Of a stretch of DNA of 64,000 nt, positions 42,183 through 50,501 are shown piece after piece. Where the stretch lies: assembly GCA_015075375.1 (NCBI GenBank), contig JABTUM010000001.1:801201-865200 (forward strand), read 5' to 3'. The translations under genes and the position numbers were made by a program. The stretch is from Planctomycetota bacterium. Its GTDB lineage: Bacteria; Planctomycetota; SZUA-567; H5-PLA8. The notes under the pieces were generated by a model that worked only from the letters and a program-made list of their open reading frames with translations, had not been told where the DNA came from and ran no database searches. Position 1 is the first letter of the stretch; every line of letters starts with the position of its first letter.

Positions 42183-43508
42183 ATGCCGGAAGTTACGAAA
42201 GACCAAGTACTTGACGCATTACGAGCGGTCAAAGATCCCGACTTAGGCCGCGACATCGTGGCCTGCGATTTCGTCAAGGAAGTCAAGATTTGCGAAGGCA
42301 CTGTAGGGGTCACCATCGAACTGACCACTCCGGCGTGCCCCGTTAAGGAACAGCTTAAGTCCCAAGCCGATCAAGCCATCCGCGGCATTGCCGGCGTCTC
42401 GCACGTCGACGTGACCATGACGGCGCAGACGGTCGGCAGGAACGTTGGCGCCCAGGATATCCTGAAGGGCGTCAAAAACTGCGTCGCGGTCGGCTCCGGC
42501 AAGGGCGGCGTGGGCAAGAGCACCGCCACCGTGAATCTGGCGCTGGCGTTGGCACAGTCAGGCGCCAAAGTCGGCATTCTCGATGCGGATATTTACGGCC
42601 CCAGCGTACCGGGCATGCTCGGCATCACCGACCGCCCCATGGCCGACGACGACGGGCGCGCGATCCCGCCCATGGCATTCGGGATTAAAGCCATGAGCGT
42701 CGGGATGCTGGTGGGCGAAGACGCGCCGACGATTTGGCGCGGACCCATCGCCAGCCGGTTGCTGCAGCAGTTCCTCGGCGCCGTCAACTGGGGCGAACTC
42801 GACTACCTGCTCCTCGACTTGCCCCCCGGCACCGGCGACATCCAGCTCACGCTGACTCAATCCGCCCCGCTAAACGGCGCGGTGATCGTCACCACGCCTC
42901 AGCAGGTCGCGATGCGCATCGCCAAAAAGGGCCTCAAGATGTTCCAGCAGGTGAACATTCCCATTCTGGGCCTTCTCGAGAACATGGCCGGCAGCGTATT
43001 CGGCACGAACACAACCGAGAAAGTCGCGCGCGAAATGGGCGTACCGTTCCTGGGCAGCATCCCGCTGGATCCGAAGATGGTCGAAAGCGGCGATCTGGGT
43101 GTGCCGCTGGTCGCGCTCGACAAGGATGCTCCGGGATCGAAGGCGTTCTTCGAAGCCGCCGCCAAGCTCGCTTCTCAGCTCAGCATCAGCAACCTGCAGG
43201 AGAAGTCGGTCCAGGACCGGCCCAAGCAGGTTTTGCTGGCCGAACAGCGCCCGCCCAAAATCGTCTGGGACGACGGCTCGGTGATGATCTACGACGCCCG
43301 CAAGCTGCGCCTCGCCTGTCCCTGCGCCGGTTGCCGTGACGAGATGACCAACGAGCGGATCGTCAACGAGCAGCAGATTCCGATGAATATCGCCATCGCC
43401 GAAGCGCGCCCGGTCGGCCGTTACGGATTAAGCATCGCCTTTAACGACGGGCACGGCAGCGGGATCTATACGTTCAATTACCTCCGTGAGCTGGGGCAAA
43501 AGCTTTAG
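42183..43508 (+). CDS. mrp: Mrp/NBP35-type ATPase with MIP18 (DUF59) and DUF971 domains
   Basis: 441 residues, three domains. The N-terminal DUF59/MIP18 domain (~1-85) contains ALRAVKDPDLGRDIV and TTPACPVKEQLKSQ. The P-loop ATPase (~100-350) has the deviant Walker A AVGSGKGGVGKSTATVNLAL, DADIYGPSVPGMLG and DYLLLDLPPGTGDIQLTL. The C-terminal DUF971 (~365-441) starts PPKIVWDDGSVMIYDARKLR and includes CPCAGCRDE. Mrp proteins carry and deliver [4Fe-4S] clusters. The CxxC used by most Mrp proteins to hold the bridging cluster is absent (LENMAGSVFGTNTTEKVARE), so the DUF971 Cys motif might take over this job, which is speculation. Start fixed by AGGAGGAG. First of a tandem pair, 19 bases before the second. 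Confidence 0.93.
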   Translation: MPEVTKDQVLDALRAVKDPDLGRDIVACDFVKEVKICEGTVGVTIELTTPACPVKEQLKSQADQAIRGIAGVSHVDVTMTAQTVGRNVGAQDILKGVKNCVAVGSGKGGVGKSTATVNLALALAQSGAKVGILDADIYGPSVPGMLGITDRPMADDDGRAIPPMAFGIKAMSVGMLVGEDAPTIWRGPIASRLLQQFLGAVNWGELDYLLLDLPPGTGDIQLTLTQSAPLNGAVIVTTPQQVAMRIAKKGLKMFQQVNIPILGLLENMAGSVFGTNTTEKVAREMGVPFLGSIPLDPKMVESGDLGVPLVALDKDAPGSKAFFEAAAKLASQLSISNLQEKSVQDRPKQVLLAEQRPPKIVWDDGSVMIYDARKLRLACPCAGCRDEMTNERIVNEQQIPMNIAIAEARPVGRYGLSIAFNDGHGSGIYTFNYLRELGQKL

Positions 43509-43527
43509 GCTTTCTCGTGGATCTGTG

Positions 43528-44580
43528 ATGCTGACATCAGAATCCCTGCTCGCCGTGCTCGACGAGGTCCAAGACCCGGACCTCGGACAGTCCATCGTCA
43601 AGATGGGCATGATCCAGCACATTCGTATCGAAGACGGCGGGAAGAAGCTGGCGTTCACTTGCGAACTCACTACACCGGCATGCCCGCTTAAGGATAAGAT
43701 CGAAGCCGACATTCGTGCAGCAGTGGCCAAAGCATTTCCAGAAGTTCAAACGCTCGACCTGGTCCTGACCGGCAAAGTCAAAGCCGGCGCGATGGCAGCC
43801 CCCGGCGGCGAAAACCTCGTCCCCCAGATCAAGAATGTGATCCTGGTCGATGGCGGCAAGGGCGGCGTCGGCAAATCGACACTGGCAGTGAATCTGGCTT
43901 ATGCGCTCCAGGCCTTGGGTGCGCGCACGGCGCTCCTGGATCTGGACGTCTTCGCGCCGGCGCTGCCATCGCTCCTGGGGCGGCAGGAACGCCCCAAGCT
44001 GCAGGGCCAGGAAAAGATTCAACCGTTGGTCCACAACGGCCTCGAAACGATGAGCATGGGGTACCTGGTCGATCCGCGGCAGGCGATGATCTGGCGCGGG
44101 CCCATCCTGGGCGGCATCGTGTCGCAGTTTTTGCGTGACGTGGTCTGGAGCGAAGCCGACTACCTGGTCGTCGATCTTCCGCCGGGCAATACGGATATTC
44201 CCCTGGCGCTGGCGCAGCATTGCGCCGCCGCCGGCGTGGTGCTGGTCACGACACCGCAGCGCCTGAGCCTCGATGAAACTCGGCGGCGCAAGCCGTTCTA
44301 CGACCAGATGCGCGTACCGCTGCTGGGGTTGATCGAAAACCGGATCGACCTGCGTACTCCGCATTCGGGCTTGGGCGCGGGAGCCTTGGCCGAAGAGTGG
44401 GGCGTGCCGTTCCTGGCCGAACTCCCGTTCGCGCCGGAACTGGCGGTCTGTGCCGACCGCGGCGCGCCTTGCGTCGAAGCCATGCCCGATCACCCGATCG
44501 CCCGGATTTTGCGCACGACGGCCGAGCGCATGGCCGCGCAGATTTCGATTCAGCAGCAAGCCGCCGCGCCAGCGACCTGA
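43528..44580 (+). CDS. Second Mrp-type ATPase (MIP18 plus P-loop, no DUF971)
   Basis: 350 residues. MIP18 domain: LLAVLDEVQDPDLGQSIVKM and TTPACPLKDKIEAD. P-loop domain: Walker A VDGGKGGVGKSTLAVNLAYA, LDLDVFAPALPSLLG, and DYLVVDLPPGNTDIPLALAQ. As in the first copy, no CxxC is present at the site of the bridging cluster (LIENRIDLRTPHSGLGAGAL). The pair shares domain order but the sequences have clearly diverged, indicating an old duplication and perhaps different clients. The ATG at 43528 aligns the N-terminus with the first copy, though its ribosome site is weak (GTGG). Followed after 74 bases by the siroheme decarboxylase gene. Confidence 0.88.
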   Translation: MLTSESLLAVLDEVQDPDLGQSIVKMGMIQHIRIEDGGKKLAFTCELTTPACPLKDKIEADIRAAVAKAFPEVQTLDLVLTGKVKAGAMAAPGGENLVPQIKNVILVDGGKGGVGKSTLAVNLAYALQALGARTALLDLDVFAPALPSLLGRQERPKLQGQEKIQPLVHNGLETMSMGYLVDPRQAMIWRGPILGGIVSQFLRDVVWSEADYLVVDLPPGNTDIPLALAQHCAAAGVVLVTTPQRLSLDETRRRKPFYDQMRVPLLGLIENRIDLRTPHSGLGAGALAEEWGVPFLAELPFAPELAVCADRGAPCVEAMPDHPIARILRTTAERMAAQISIQQQAAAPAT

Positions 44581-44654
44581 TCCCGCCCGTTGCCCTTCCG
44601 CGCGCTTCGATTAGACTTTGAGCCTTGCGCCAGCAGCCCAACCCGGAGGACGTT

Positions 44655-45707
44655 ATGCAAAAGACCGTCGCAGACCTCGAGCCGAAGGTCCAGCACCTCC
44701 TGAACGAGATGCAGAACGAAGTTCCGCTGGTGGAGCGCCCGTACAAGGCGCTGGGCGAAAAGGTGGGCCTCACCGAGCACGATATCATCACCAACATTCG
44801 GGATCTAAAGGAAAGCCGGATTCTGCGGCAGGTCAGCACCATCTTCGATACGCGCACGCTGGGTTACCAGTCCAGCCTTGTGGCGGCCAAAGCGCCCGAC
44901 GGCAAAGCCGACGAAGTCGCCGAGAAGCTGAACGAGCACCCTGGGGTCAGCCATAACTACGCGCGCAAGCACGCGTTCAATCTTTGGTTCACCATCGCCG
45001 TCCCCGGAAACAGCTCGCTCGAAGCCCACATTGACATCCTGCAAAAGAAAAGCGGCGCGGAATCGATCCGTCTGCTGCCGACGCTACACCTTTTCAAGAT
45101 CGGCATGAAGATCGACGCAACCGGCGGAAAGGCCGGCATGGACGAGACGCCCATTTACAGCGAGAAAAACCGCAACGTCGAACGCCCGCCGCTGACGGAA
45201 CAGGACAAGGATTACGTCCGCGCGCTGCAGATGGATATGGAGATTCGTCCCGATCCGTACCAGCCCGTGGCCGAAGCGCTCGGCACGACGGTTCCCAAAC
45301 TCTTCGAATGGTGCCGCGGTTTCCAAAAGCAGGGCCGCATGCGCCGGGTGGCCGGCATCATGAACCACCGCCTCGCGGGCTTTCGCGCCAACGGAATGGG
45401 TGTCTGGATCGTCCCGCCCGAGCGCGCCCAGGAGGTCGGGGATAAGTTCGCGCAGAGCAACGCCGTCACCCATTGCTACCTGCGGCCCACCTACCCGGAC
45501 TGGCCGTATAACATTTTCACCATGGTTCACAGCGGGAAAGTGGCGCAGTGCGACGAAGTGCTCGCCGATCTTTCCAAGCAAGTCGGTGTCGAGGAATACG
45601 CGACGCTTTACTCGCTGAAGGAATATAAGAAGGTCCGGCTGCTCTATTTCACGGGGGAGATCGCCCAGTGGGAACGCGACAACGGCCTTCCCGCCGGCGA
45701 CGATTGA
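44655..45707 (+). CDS. Two-domain siroheme decarboxylase (AhbA-AhbB / NirDL-like fusion)
   Basis: 350 residues consisting of two AsnC/Lrp-like halves. Half 1 (~1-165) has VSHNYARKHAFNLWFTIAVP. Half 2 (~185-350) has VTHCYLRPTYPDWPYNIFTM, the hallmark of AhbB/NirL-type decarboxylases (family pattern HCYLRPTYPxWPYNLFxM), and RRVAGIMNHRLAGFRANGMG. Siroheme decarboxylases convert siroheme to didecarboxysiroheme, the branch towards heme in the Ahb pathway and towards heme d1 in denitrifiers. AhbA and AhbB are usually separate; fused forms (NirDL) are known. No ahbC, ahbD or nir genes are in the window. GGAGGA five bases before the ATG sets the start. It follows the two Mrp genes on the same strand; heme or Fe-S assembly is a shared theme. 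Confidence 0.9.
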   Translation: MQKTVADLEPKVQHLLNEMQNEVPLVERPYKALGEKVGLTEHDIITNIRDLKESRILRQVSTIFDTRTLGYQSSLVAAKAPDGKADEVAEKLNEHPGVSHNYARKHAFNLWFTIAVPGNSSLEAHIDILQKKSGAESIRLLPTLHLFKIGMKIDATGGKAGMDETPIYSEKNRNVERPPLTEQDKDYVRALQMDMEIRPDPYQPVAEALGTTVPKLFEWCRGFQKQGRMRRVAGIMNHRLAGFRANGMGVWIVPPERAQEVGDKFAQSNAVTHCYLRPTYPDWPYNIFTMVHSGKVAQCDEVLADLSKQVGVEEYATLYSLKEYKKVRLLYFTGEIAQWERDNGLPAGDD

Positions 45708-45735
45708 TGCCGCGCGGCCTTCACGGGGATTTCGC

Positions 45736-46620
45736 ATGTTAAAGCTCGGTATTCTCGATTTCGACACCTCGCACGTGGTTCAGTTCGCGCGGCGCCTGAA
45801 TCGCGTCGGGGTCGAAGAAGACCAGTGGGTGGACGGCGCGCGCATCACTCACGGCTGGCCGGGTACGAGCCGGATAATGCCTGAACGCATTCCAGGCTTC
45901 GCGAAAACGCTGGGGGAAGAATGCGGCGTCGCGCTGGTCGATAAGCTTGAGGATTTGCTGGGCAAGGTGGACGGGGTGCTCATCGAATCGAACGACGGCT
46001 CGATTCATCTGGAGCGCGCGCGCCCGTTTCTCGAAGCCGGCATACCTGTATTCATCGATAAGCCCTTCGCGCTGAGCGTAAAAGACGCCGAAGCGATCGC
46101 GAATCTGGCGGCGCGCAAAAATCTGCCGATCTTTTCTTCCTCTTCCCTGCGCTTCGCCCCCGAAGTTCAGGATATCGTGCTCCGCCGCGATGAACTGGGC
46201 GCGCCGGTTGCAGTACATGCCTTGGGGCCGCAAAGCGGCGGCTATACCGCAGGCTGGTTCTTTTACGCCATCCATGCGGTCGAGACGCTTTTCGCGCTGA
46301 TGGGCGGGCCGGGACACGGCGATATTCAATATTTGCGCGCCGAACTGGCTGAACACGCCGTCACGCGCTTTAATAGCGGCGCACTGGGCTCCGTGAGTGT
46401 TTCCCCGAAGGGGGGACACCCTTACGCGTTTACGTACGTAGGCGAGAAGCAGACCGTGACCGCGCGCATCGATACGAAGAACATATACCGCGAGTTGCTC
46501 AAGCGGATCGTCGCAACCTTTCAAACCGGCAAAGCGCCGATTCCGATCGAAGAGACGCTCGGGGTGATCCGCTTCCTTGAAGACGTGAACCGCGCCGGAG
46601 CCGAACGTCCGGCCTCCTGA
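45736..46620 (+). CDS. Gfo/Idh/MocA-family oxidoreductase 3
   Basis: 294 residues. Rossmann-like N-terminus begins KLGILDFDTSHVVQFARRLN, a shortened form typical of a Gfo/Idh subgroup with DTSH in the first loop. The catalytic-region block PVFIDKPFALSVKDAEAIA carries the Lys-Pro with Asp for Glu of the EKP motif. The C-terminal domain has GPQSGGYTAGWFFYAIHAVE, with a His in place of the usual active-site region. Substrate unknown, probably a sugar derivative. It starts 28 bases after the siroheme decarboxylase gene and converges with the Wzy-type ligase gene. Confidence 0.83.
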   Translation: MLKLGILDFDTSHVVQFARRLNRVGVEEDQWVDGARITHGWPGTSRIMPERIPGFAKTLGEECGVALVDKLEDLLGKVDGVLIESNDGSIHLERARPFLEAGIPVFIDKPFALSVKDAEAIANLAARKNLPIFSSSSLRFAPEVQDIVLRRDELGAPVAVHALGPQSGGYTAGWFFYAIHAVETLFALMGGPGHGDIQYLRAELAEHAVTRFNSGALGSVSVSPKGGHPYAFTYVGEKQTVTARIDTKNIYRELLKRIVATFQTGKAPIPIEETLGVIRFLEDVNRAGAERPAS

Positions 46621-46625
46621 TCGCG

Positions 46626-49304
46626 TCATTGTTCCTGTAGTACGATTTCCAGCGAGTGCACGACTTCCCGCCAGAAGCGCTCGGGCGTTGCCGGCCGGCC
46701 AGATTGTTCGGCAGCCGCGCGTGCCTCTCGCGCATGTTGGAGAGCCGCCCTTCCCGCCTCCGGCTCTTTGCGGCGAAAGAGCACTACCGCCACCGCCTCG
46801 AACAAAGCGGCGTGCGGGTCTTCAGGCGCACCGGCACTCAGAATTCGACAAGACTCCAGCAGCTCTTCACCGGCCCGGCGGACGGCCGTGGAATCCCCAA
46901 GCGCTCCGGCCCGAATCCTCCAGATCGCATTCGCATGAACCAGCACGATTCGCATGCGCAGTCCCGTGCGCTCGGCTTCGGATAGCCCAGGCGCATTCAG
47001 GGACGCCCTTAGCAGGGGAAGCAACTCCATGTCGTGCCCGTGCCGCGTGGCCGCACCGGGGCGGGTGTCCCAAAAGAGGCTTAGAAATGCGGTGTTCCAG
47101 TCACGAATGCGCCTATCGGTTTCCCAGGCCAGTCGGTAATGAGCGGCCGCTCCGTTCGCGTCGCCGCACCACAACCGCGCGTCGCCCGCATGAACCCGCA
47201 AGGCCGGGGCGAGCGGGTACAGCCGGGCCGCGCGAAGAAAATGTGCTTCCGCTTCGCCGAAGGATCCCAACTTCGCAAGACCCGCGGGGGCCGCCCAGCC
47301 GCGCTCGAAAGCCAGCAGTCCGAGCTGCAACGGCGCACCGGCATACCAAGGGCGCAACGCTTCGGCGTCCAGCCACGCATCGGCGCACAGCGTATCGACC
47401 GAGCGCGGCGAATCCGCATCAGGAGGTTGCCAGCTCGTTTGCCCTGTCTCGCGAAGCCCCGCATACCCTCTCGCGACGGCATCCGCCGCCTCGCCGTCGA
47501 ACGGCGCCCAGCGCCACGCGCGCTCGGCCTCCAGCACAGCCAGCTCCTGCGTATGTACGATTTCCCGAGCGCGTTCTTCCCGGTCGGCTGCAGGGCCGGC
47601 TTGGCGCGCCAAGTCGGCGGCCTCGCGCCTCCAATTCTGATCCAGAATCTCCGCCAGTTGGCGCGACGAACCGGATTGCAGAGGCACGACCACCGCCACG
47701 GGAAGAAGCACCAGGATTCCTATGGCGAATACAGCGCGCGGCCAACGAGCGTCCGCCGCCGGAGCGGCCGGGCGGCGGGCCAGGAGTAAGCCCGCTCCGG
47801 CAAATAGCGCACATAAGACTCCGGGCGCGGCGTGGTCGAAGTCCACCGCCTGATGCGCCAACAAAGCGCCCATGCCTGCGCGCAAGCCATGTCCTAACTC
47901 AGGACGGTTAAGCGCCGCCGGAGCAGATTGGTGCGCCCACCAACCGCAACCCCATACGATTGCGGCAAGGAGCCCGCCCGCCGCGCCCCAAACCGAAGCC
48001 GGTGCAATCTCCACTGCATCCGGCGCGAGCAGATCGGCGAAATGATCTCCACCCAGATGGCCGAAGGCCAGCCAGGCCACCAAAAATGCCAGCCCCGCGC
48101 CGAACAAAGGCGCTTGGGATAAAGATTCTTGCGGTGCCACCCCGCCCTCTTCGGACGCGGCCGGACTGCGCAGCACCCACCACCAGAACGCGGCGTACGC
48201 CAGCGGTCCCAGAACTCCCAACTCGATCCAGAGCTGCAGCCAATCGTTGTGCGCTTCTTGAGCTTCCGTGGCCAGCGGCACCTTGAAGATCGAGAACGCT
48301 TCACCGAACGACCCCAAGCCCAACCCCATCCACGGTTCGGCTGCGAGCATCTGCGCGCCTGTTTGCCAATAGCCGAAGCGTTCGAGCATCGAAGCGCCCA
48401 GTAAATCGGGCGGAATCACCCCCGCAACGACCAAGCACGCAACCGTCAAGCTCGCTCCCACGCCTGTTACGGTAAGGATCGTGAACCAGCGTCTGCGCGG
48501 CGCGCTGGTGGCGTAGGACTGCGCAAACCAGATCCATGCCCCAAAGCCCGCCGCCGCCCATGCGCCTTTGGAGCCGGTCAGATAAAACGCATAGCCTAGC
48601 AACACCAAGAGGGCGGCATGGCACGCATCGCTCCTGCGCCAGCGGCCCTGATCTACTTCGCGCGCTCGCCGGCCGGCCCGCCACAGCGCGGCATGGACGA
48701 AAAGTACCGGAAGCAGATACGCGGCCAGTGTGTTTGATATCCCAAACGTCCCGAAGCAGTCGTCCCCCTGCAGGCGCCAGCGGCCGGCCATGCTCTGCAA
48801 TTCGTCCGGTACCGCTTCCAGTCCCGCCGCGATCCGAGCACGCAAGATGGGCAAATCGACGTGGTACTGCCACACGCCGATGATCGCCTCGGACAGACCC
48901 ATCGCCACCCACGCAGCCAGCAAACCGCCGGCGGCGCCCGGCCGCGTGCGAACCAGCGCATAAACGGACAGGAGAATAGAGAATGCGATGCCAAACTCAC
49001 CCAAACGCGCGAAAGCCTTGCCGTCGTGCGGCGAACGCACCATACCCCAGACCAGCATCCCTACCGCCAGGCCACCTAACCAGCACAGCGCCACCGGCGG
49101 CATGCTCGAGCGCGCGCAATCGCGGCTCGCGCGCCAGGCGCAGGCGGCCAAGAGCAGCGCCAGCAGGTTCGCGAACCCCGCCTCGAGACTGTAGGGAAGC
49201 TGTTGGAACGCGACAGGGCGCCACACCACAAACAGGCCCCAGCACAACCCGGCCGCCCAAAGGAATGGAGCCGGCGCGGCGTGCGCCTGCGTGCGCTCAG
49301 ACAT
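46626..49304 (-). CDS. Wzy/WaaL-type O-antigen ligase-like membrane protein with TPR-like C-terminus
   Basis: 892 residues. About 12 membrane helices in the first ~550 residues contain the Wzy_C block: RFGYWQTGAQMLAAEPWMGL, GLGSFGEAFSIF, and EAHNDWLQLWIELGVLGPL, whose conserved His lies in the periplasmic loop. Such proteins polymerise or ligate undecaprenol-linked glycans to lipid A or to proteins (O-oligosaccharyltransferases). The last ~340 residues are soluble and helical, with TPR-like stretches (FGEAEAHFLRAARLYPLAPA, HAGDARLWCGDANGAAAHYR), suggesting an acceptor-binding role. Its start overlaps the stop of the WecA-type gene by 8 bases, so the pair is translated together: the lipid-linked sugar is begun by one and used by the other (inferred). 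Confidence 0.82.
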   Translation of the reverse strand: MSERTQAHAAPAPFLWAAGLCWGLFVVWRPVAFQQLPYSLEAGFANLLALLLAACAWRASRDCARSSMPPVALCWLGGLAVGMLVWGMVRSPHDGKAFARLGEFGIAFSILLSVYALVRTRPGAAGGLLAAWVAMGLSEAIIGVWQYHVDLPILRARIAAGLEAVPDELQSMAGRWRLQGDDCFGTFGISNTLAAYLLPVLFVHAALWRAGRRAREVDQGRWRRSDACHAALLVLLGYAFYLTGSKGAWAAAGFGAWIWFAQSYATSAPRRRWFTILTVTGVGASLTVACLVVAGVIPPDLLGASMLERFGYWQTGAQMLAAEPWMGLGLGSFGEAFSIFKVPLATEAQEAHNDWLQLWIELGVLGPLAYAAFWWWVLRSPAASEEGGVAPQESLSQAPLFGAGLAFLVAWLAFGHLGGDHFADLLAPDAVEIAPASVWGAAGGLLAAIVWGCGWWAHQSAPAALNRPELGHGLRAGMGALLAHQAVDFDHAAPGVLCALFAGAGLLLARRPAAPAADARWPRAVFAIGILVLLPVAVVVPLQSGSSRQLAEILDQNWRREAADLARQAGPAADREERAREIVHTQELAVLEAERAWRWAPFDGEAADAVARGYAGLRETGQTSWQPPDADSPRSVDTLCADAWLDAEALRPWYAGAPLQLGLLAFERGWAAPAGLAKLGSFGEAEAHFLRAARLYPLAPALRVHAGDARLWCGDANGAAAHYRLAWETDRRIRDWNTAFLSLFWDTRPGAATRHGHDMELLPLLRASLNAPGLSEAERTGLRMRIVLVHANAIWRIRAGALGDSTAVRRAGEELLESCRILSAGAPEDPHAALFEAVAVVLFRRKEPEAGRAALQHAREARAAAEQSGRPATPERFWREVVHSLEIVLQEQ

Positions 49305-50433
49305 CGGCCGGCGGCCCTTGCATTTCGCTGCGCTTGCGCTGCACGCCGGCGCGTTCGAGCAGCGCGATCAGCGTCAGGACCAGGAACGCCTGCCCGATCA
49401 GGAGTGCCCCTTCGTGAGGCTGCAAACGGCTCAGAATCGCCGCGGGAAGCGCGATCGCCAGGGCCGCCAGGTGAATCGTCGCCACTGCCTGTCGCCGGGT
49501 CATGCCCAAGTCCACGAGCCGGTGCGAAAAGTGCGACGTATCTCCGCGCAGCGGCGGACGTCCTTCGCGCAAGCGGATCGCCAGCACCGAAGCCGTATCG
49601 TACAGCGGAATCGCGAGAATCAGCACCGGCACCCCAATACTCAAGACCGACTCGTGGTAGCGGTAATAGGTGGTCACCACCGTCAGGCAGGCCATCAGGA
49701 ATCCGACGAACATCGACCCGGCATCGCCCAGAAAGATATTCGCAGGCGCCAGATTGTGTCGCAGGAAGCCCAAGCAGGCGCCCGCGAGCGCCGCGGCCAC
49801 CAGCGCCACGGGCGCTTCGCCGCCCGGCAACGCCACCAGCGCCAAGACGCTCGCGGTGATCGCCACCGTCCCGCTGCAAAGACCGTCCATGTTGTCGAGC
49901 AAGTTGAAGCTGTTGGTGATCAACACGATCCAAAGCACCGTGGCGGCCTGCATCAGCCACCCGTCGCCCACCAGCGCCGTCGTGCGCACTCCGCCGCTCA
50001 CCACCGCGATGGCCAGCGCGAATTGAAAGACGAGTTTAGTCAGGGGGCGGAAGGCCCACTTGTCGTCTGCCAGTCCGAACAACAGCGCGCCCAACGCCCC
50101 TGCCAGGCTCACACCCAGCACGCGCGCGAGCGGCGGACGAGCGCTCATGCGAGCCGTTTCGAGATACGATTGGAATCCCCAGGCCGCGCGTTGCCCGCTC
50201 CAGGCCGGATCGTAAAGCAGCCTCAGGTAAACCCAGGTACCGGCCGCCAGCGCCAATCCCACGGCCAAAGCCACGGCCACGCCGCCGCCGTACGGAATGG
50301 GATCGGCGTGGGTCTTATGCGCGCCGGGACGGTCCAGGAATCCCATGCGTCGCGCGAGCGCGCGAACCGGAGGGGTCAGGAGCCAGGCCGCGCAAGCGGC
50401 AAAGGCTCCCACGGCCATGCATAGCAGTTCCAC
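49297..50433 (-). CDS. wecA: WecA-type UDP-GlcNAc:undecaprenyl-phosphate phosphotransferase
   Basis: 378 residues with about 10 or 11 membrane helices of the MraY/WecA family. Seen: GFLDRPGAHKTHADPIPYGG (first cytoplasmic loop), LFGLADDKWAFRPLTKLVFQ with the DDxx motif, NSFNLLDNMDGLCSGTVAIT with the catalytic NMDG, NIFLGDAGSMFVGFLMACL, and a late HFSHRLVDLGMTRRQAV loop with the HIHH-like region typical of WecA/TagO rather than MraY. It places a sugar phosphate on undecaprenyl phosphate, starting surface glycan synthesis; UDP-GlcNAc is the common donor, not proven here. The start is GTG 50433; an ATG at 50418 is the alternative. It overlaps the Wzy-type ligase gene. Confidence 0.9.
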   Translation of the reverse strand: MELLCMAVGAFAACAAWLLTPPVRALARRMGFLDRPGAHKTHADPIPYGGGVAVALAVGLALAAGTWVYLRLLYDPAWSGQRAAWGFQSYLETARMSARPPLARVLGVSLAGALGALLFGLADDKWAFRPLTKLVFQFALAIAVVSGGVRTTALVGDGWLMQAATVLWIVLITNSFNLLDNMDGLCSGTVAITASVLALVALPGGEAPVALVAAALAGACLGFLRHNLAPANIFLGDAGSMFVGFLMACLTVVTTYYRYHESVLSIGVPVLILAIPLYDTASVLAIRLREGRPPLRGDTSHFSHRLVDLGMTRRQAVATIHLAALAIALPAAILSRLQPHEGALLIGQAFLVLTLIALLERAGVQRKRSEMQGPPADV

Positions 50434-50501
50434 GTAAAGTGTCGCTCGCTCCCGTTACGCCGCCGGTCGCACGGCGGTTCGGCGAATTCCAACGAGCGAG
50501 A

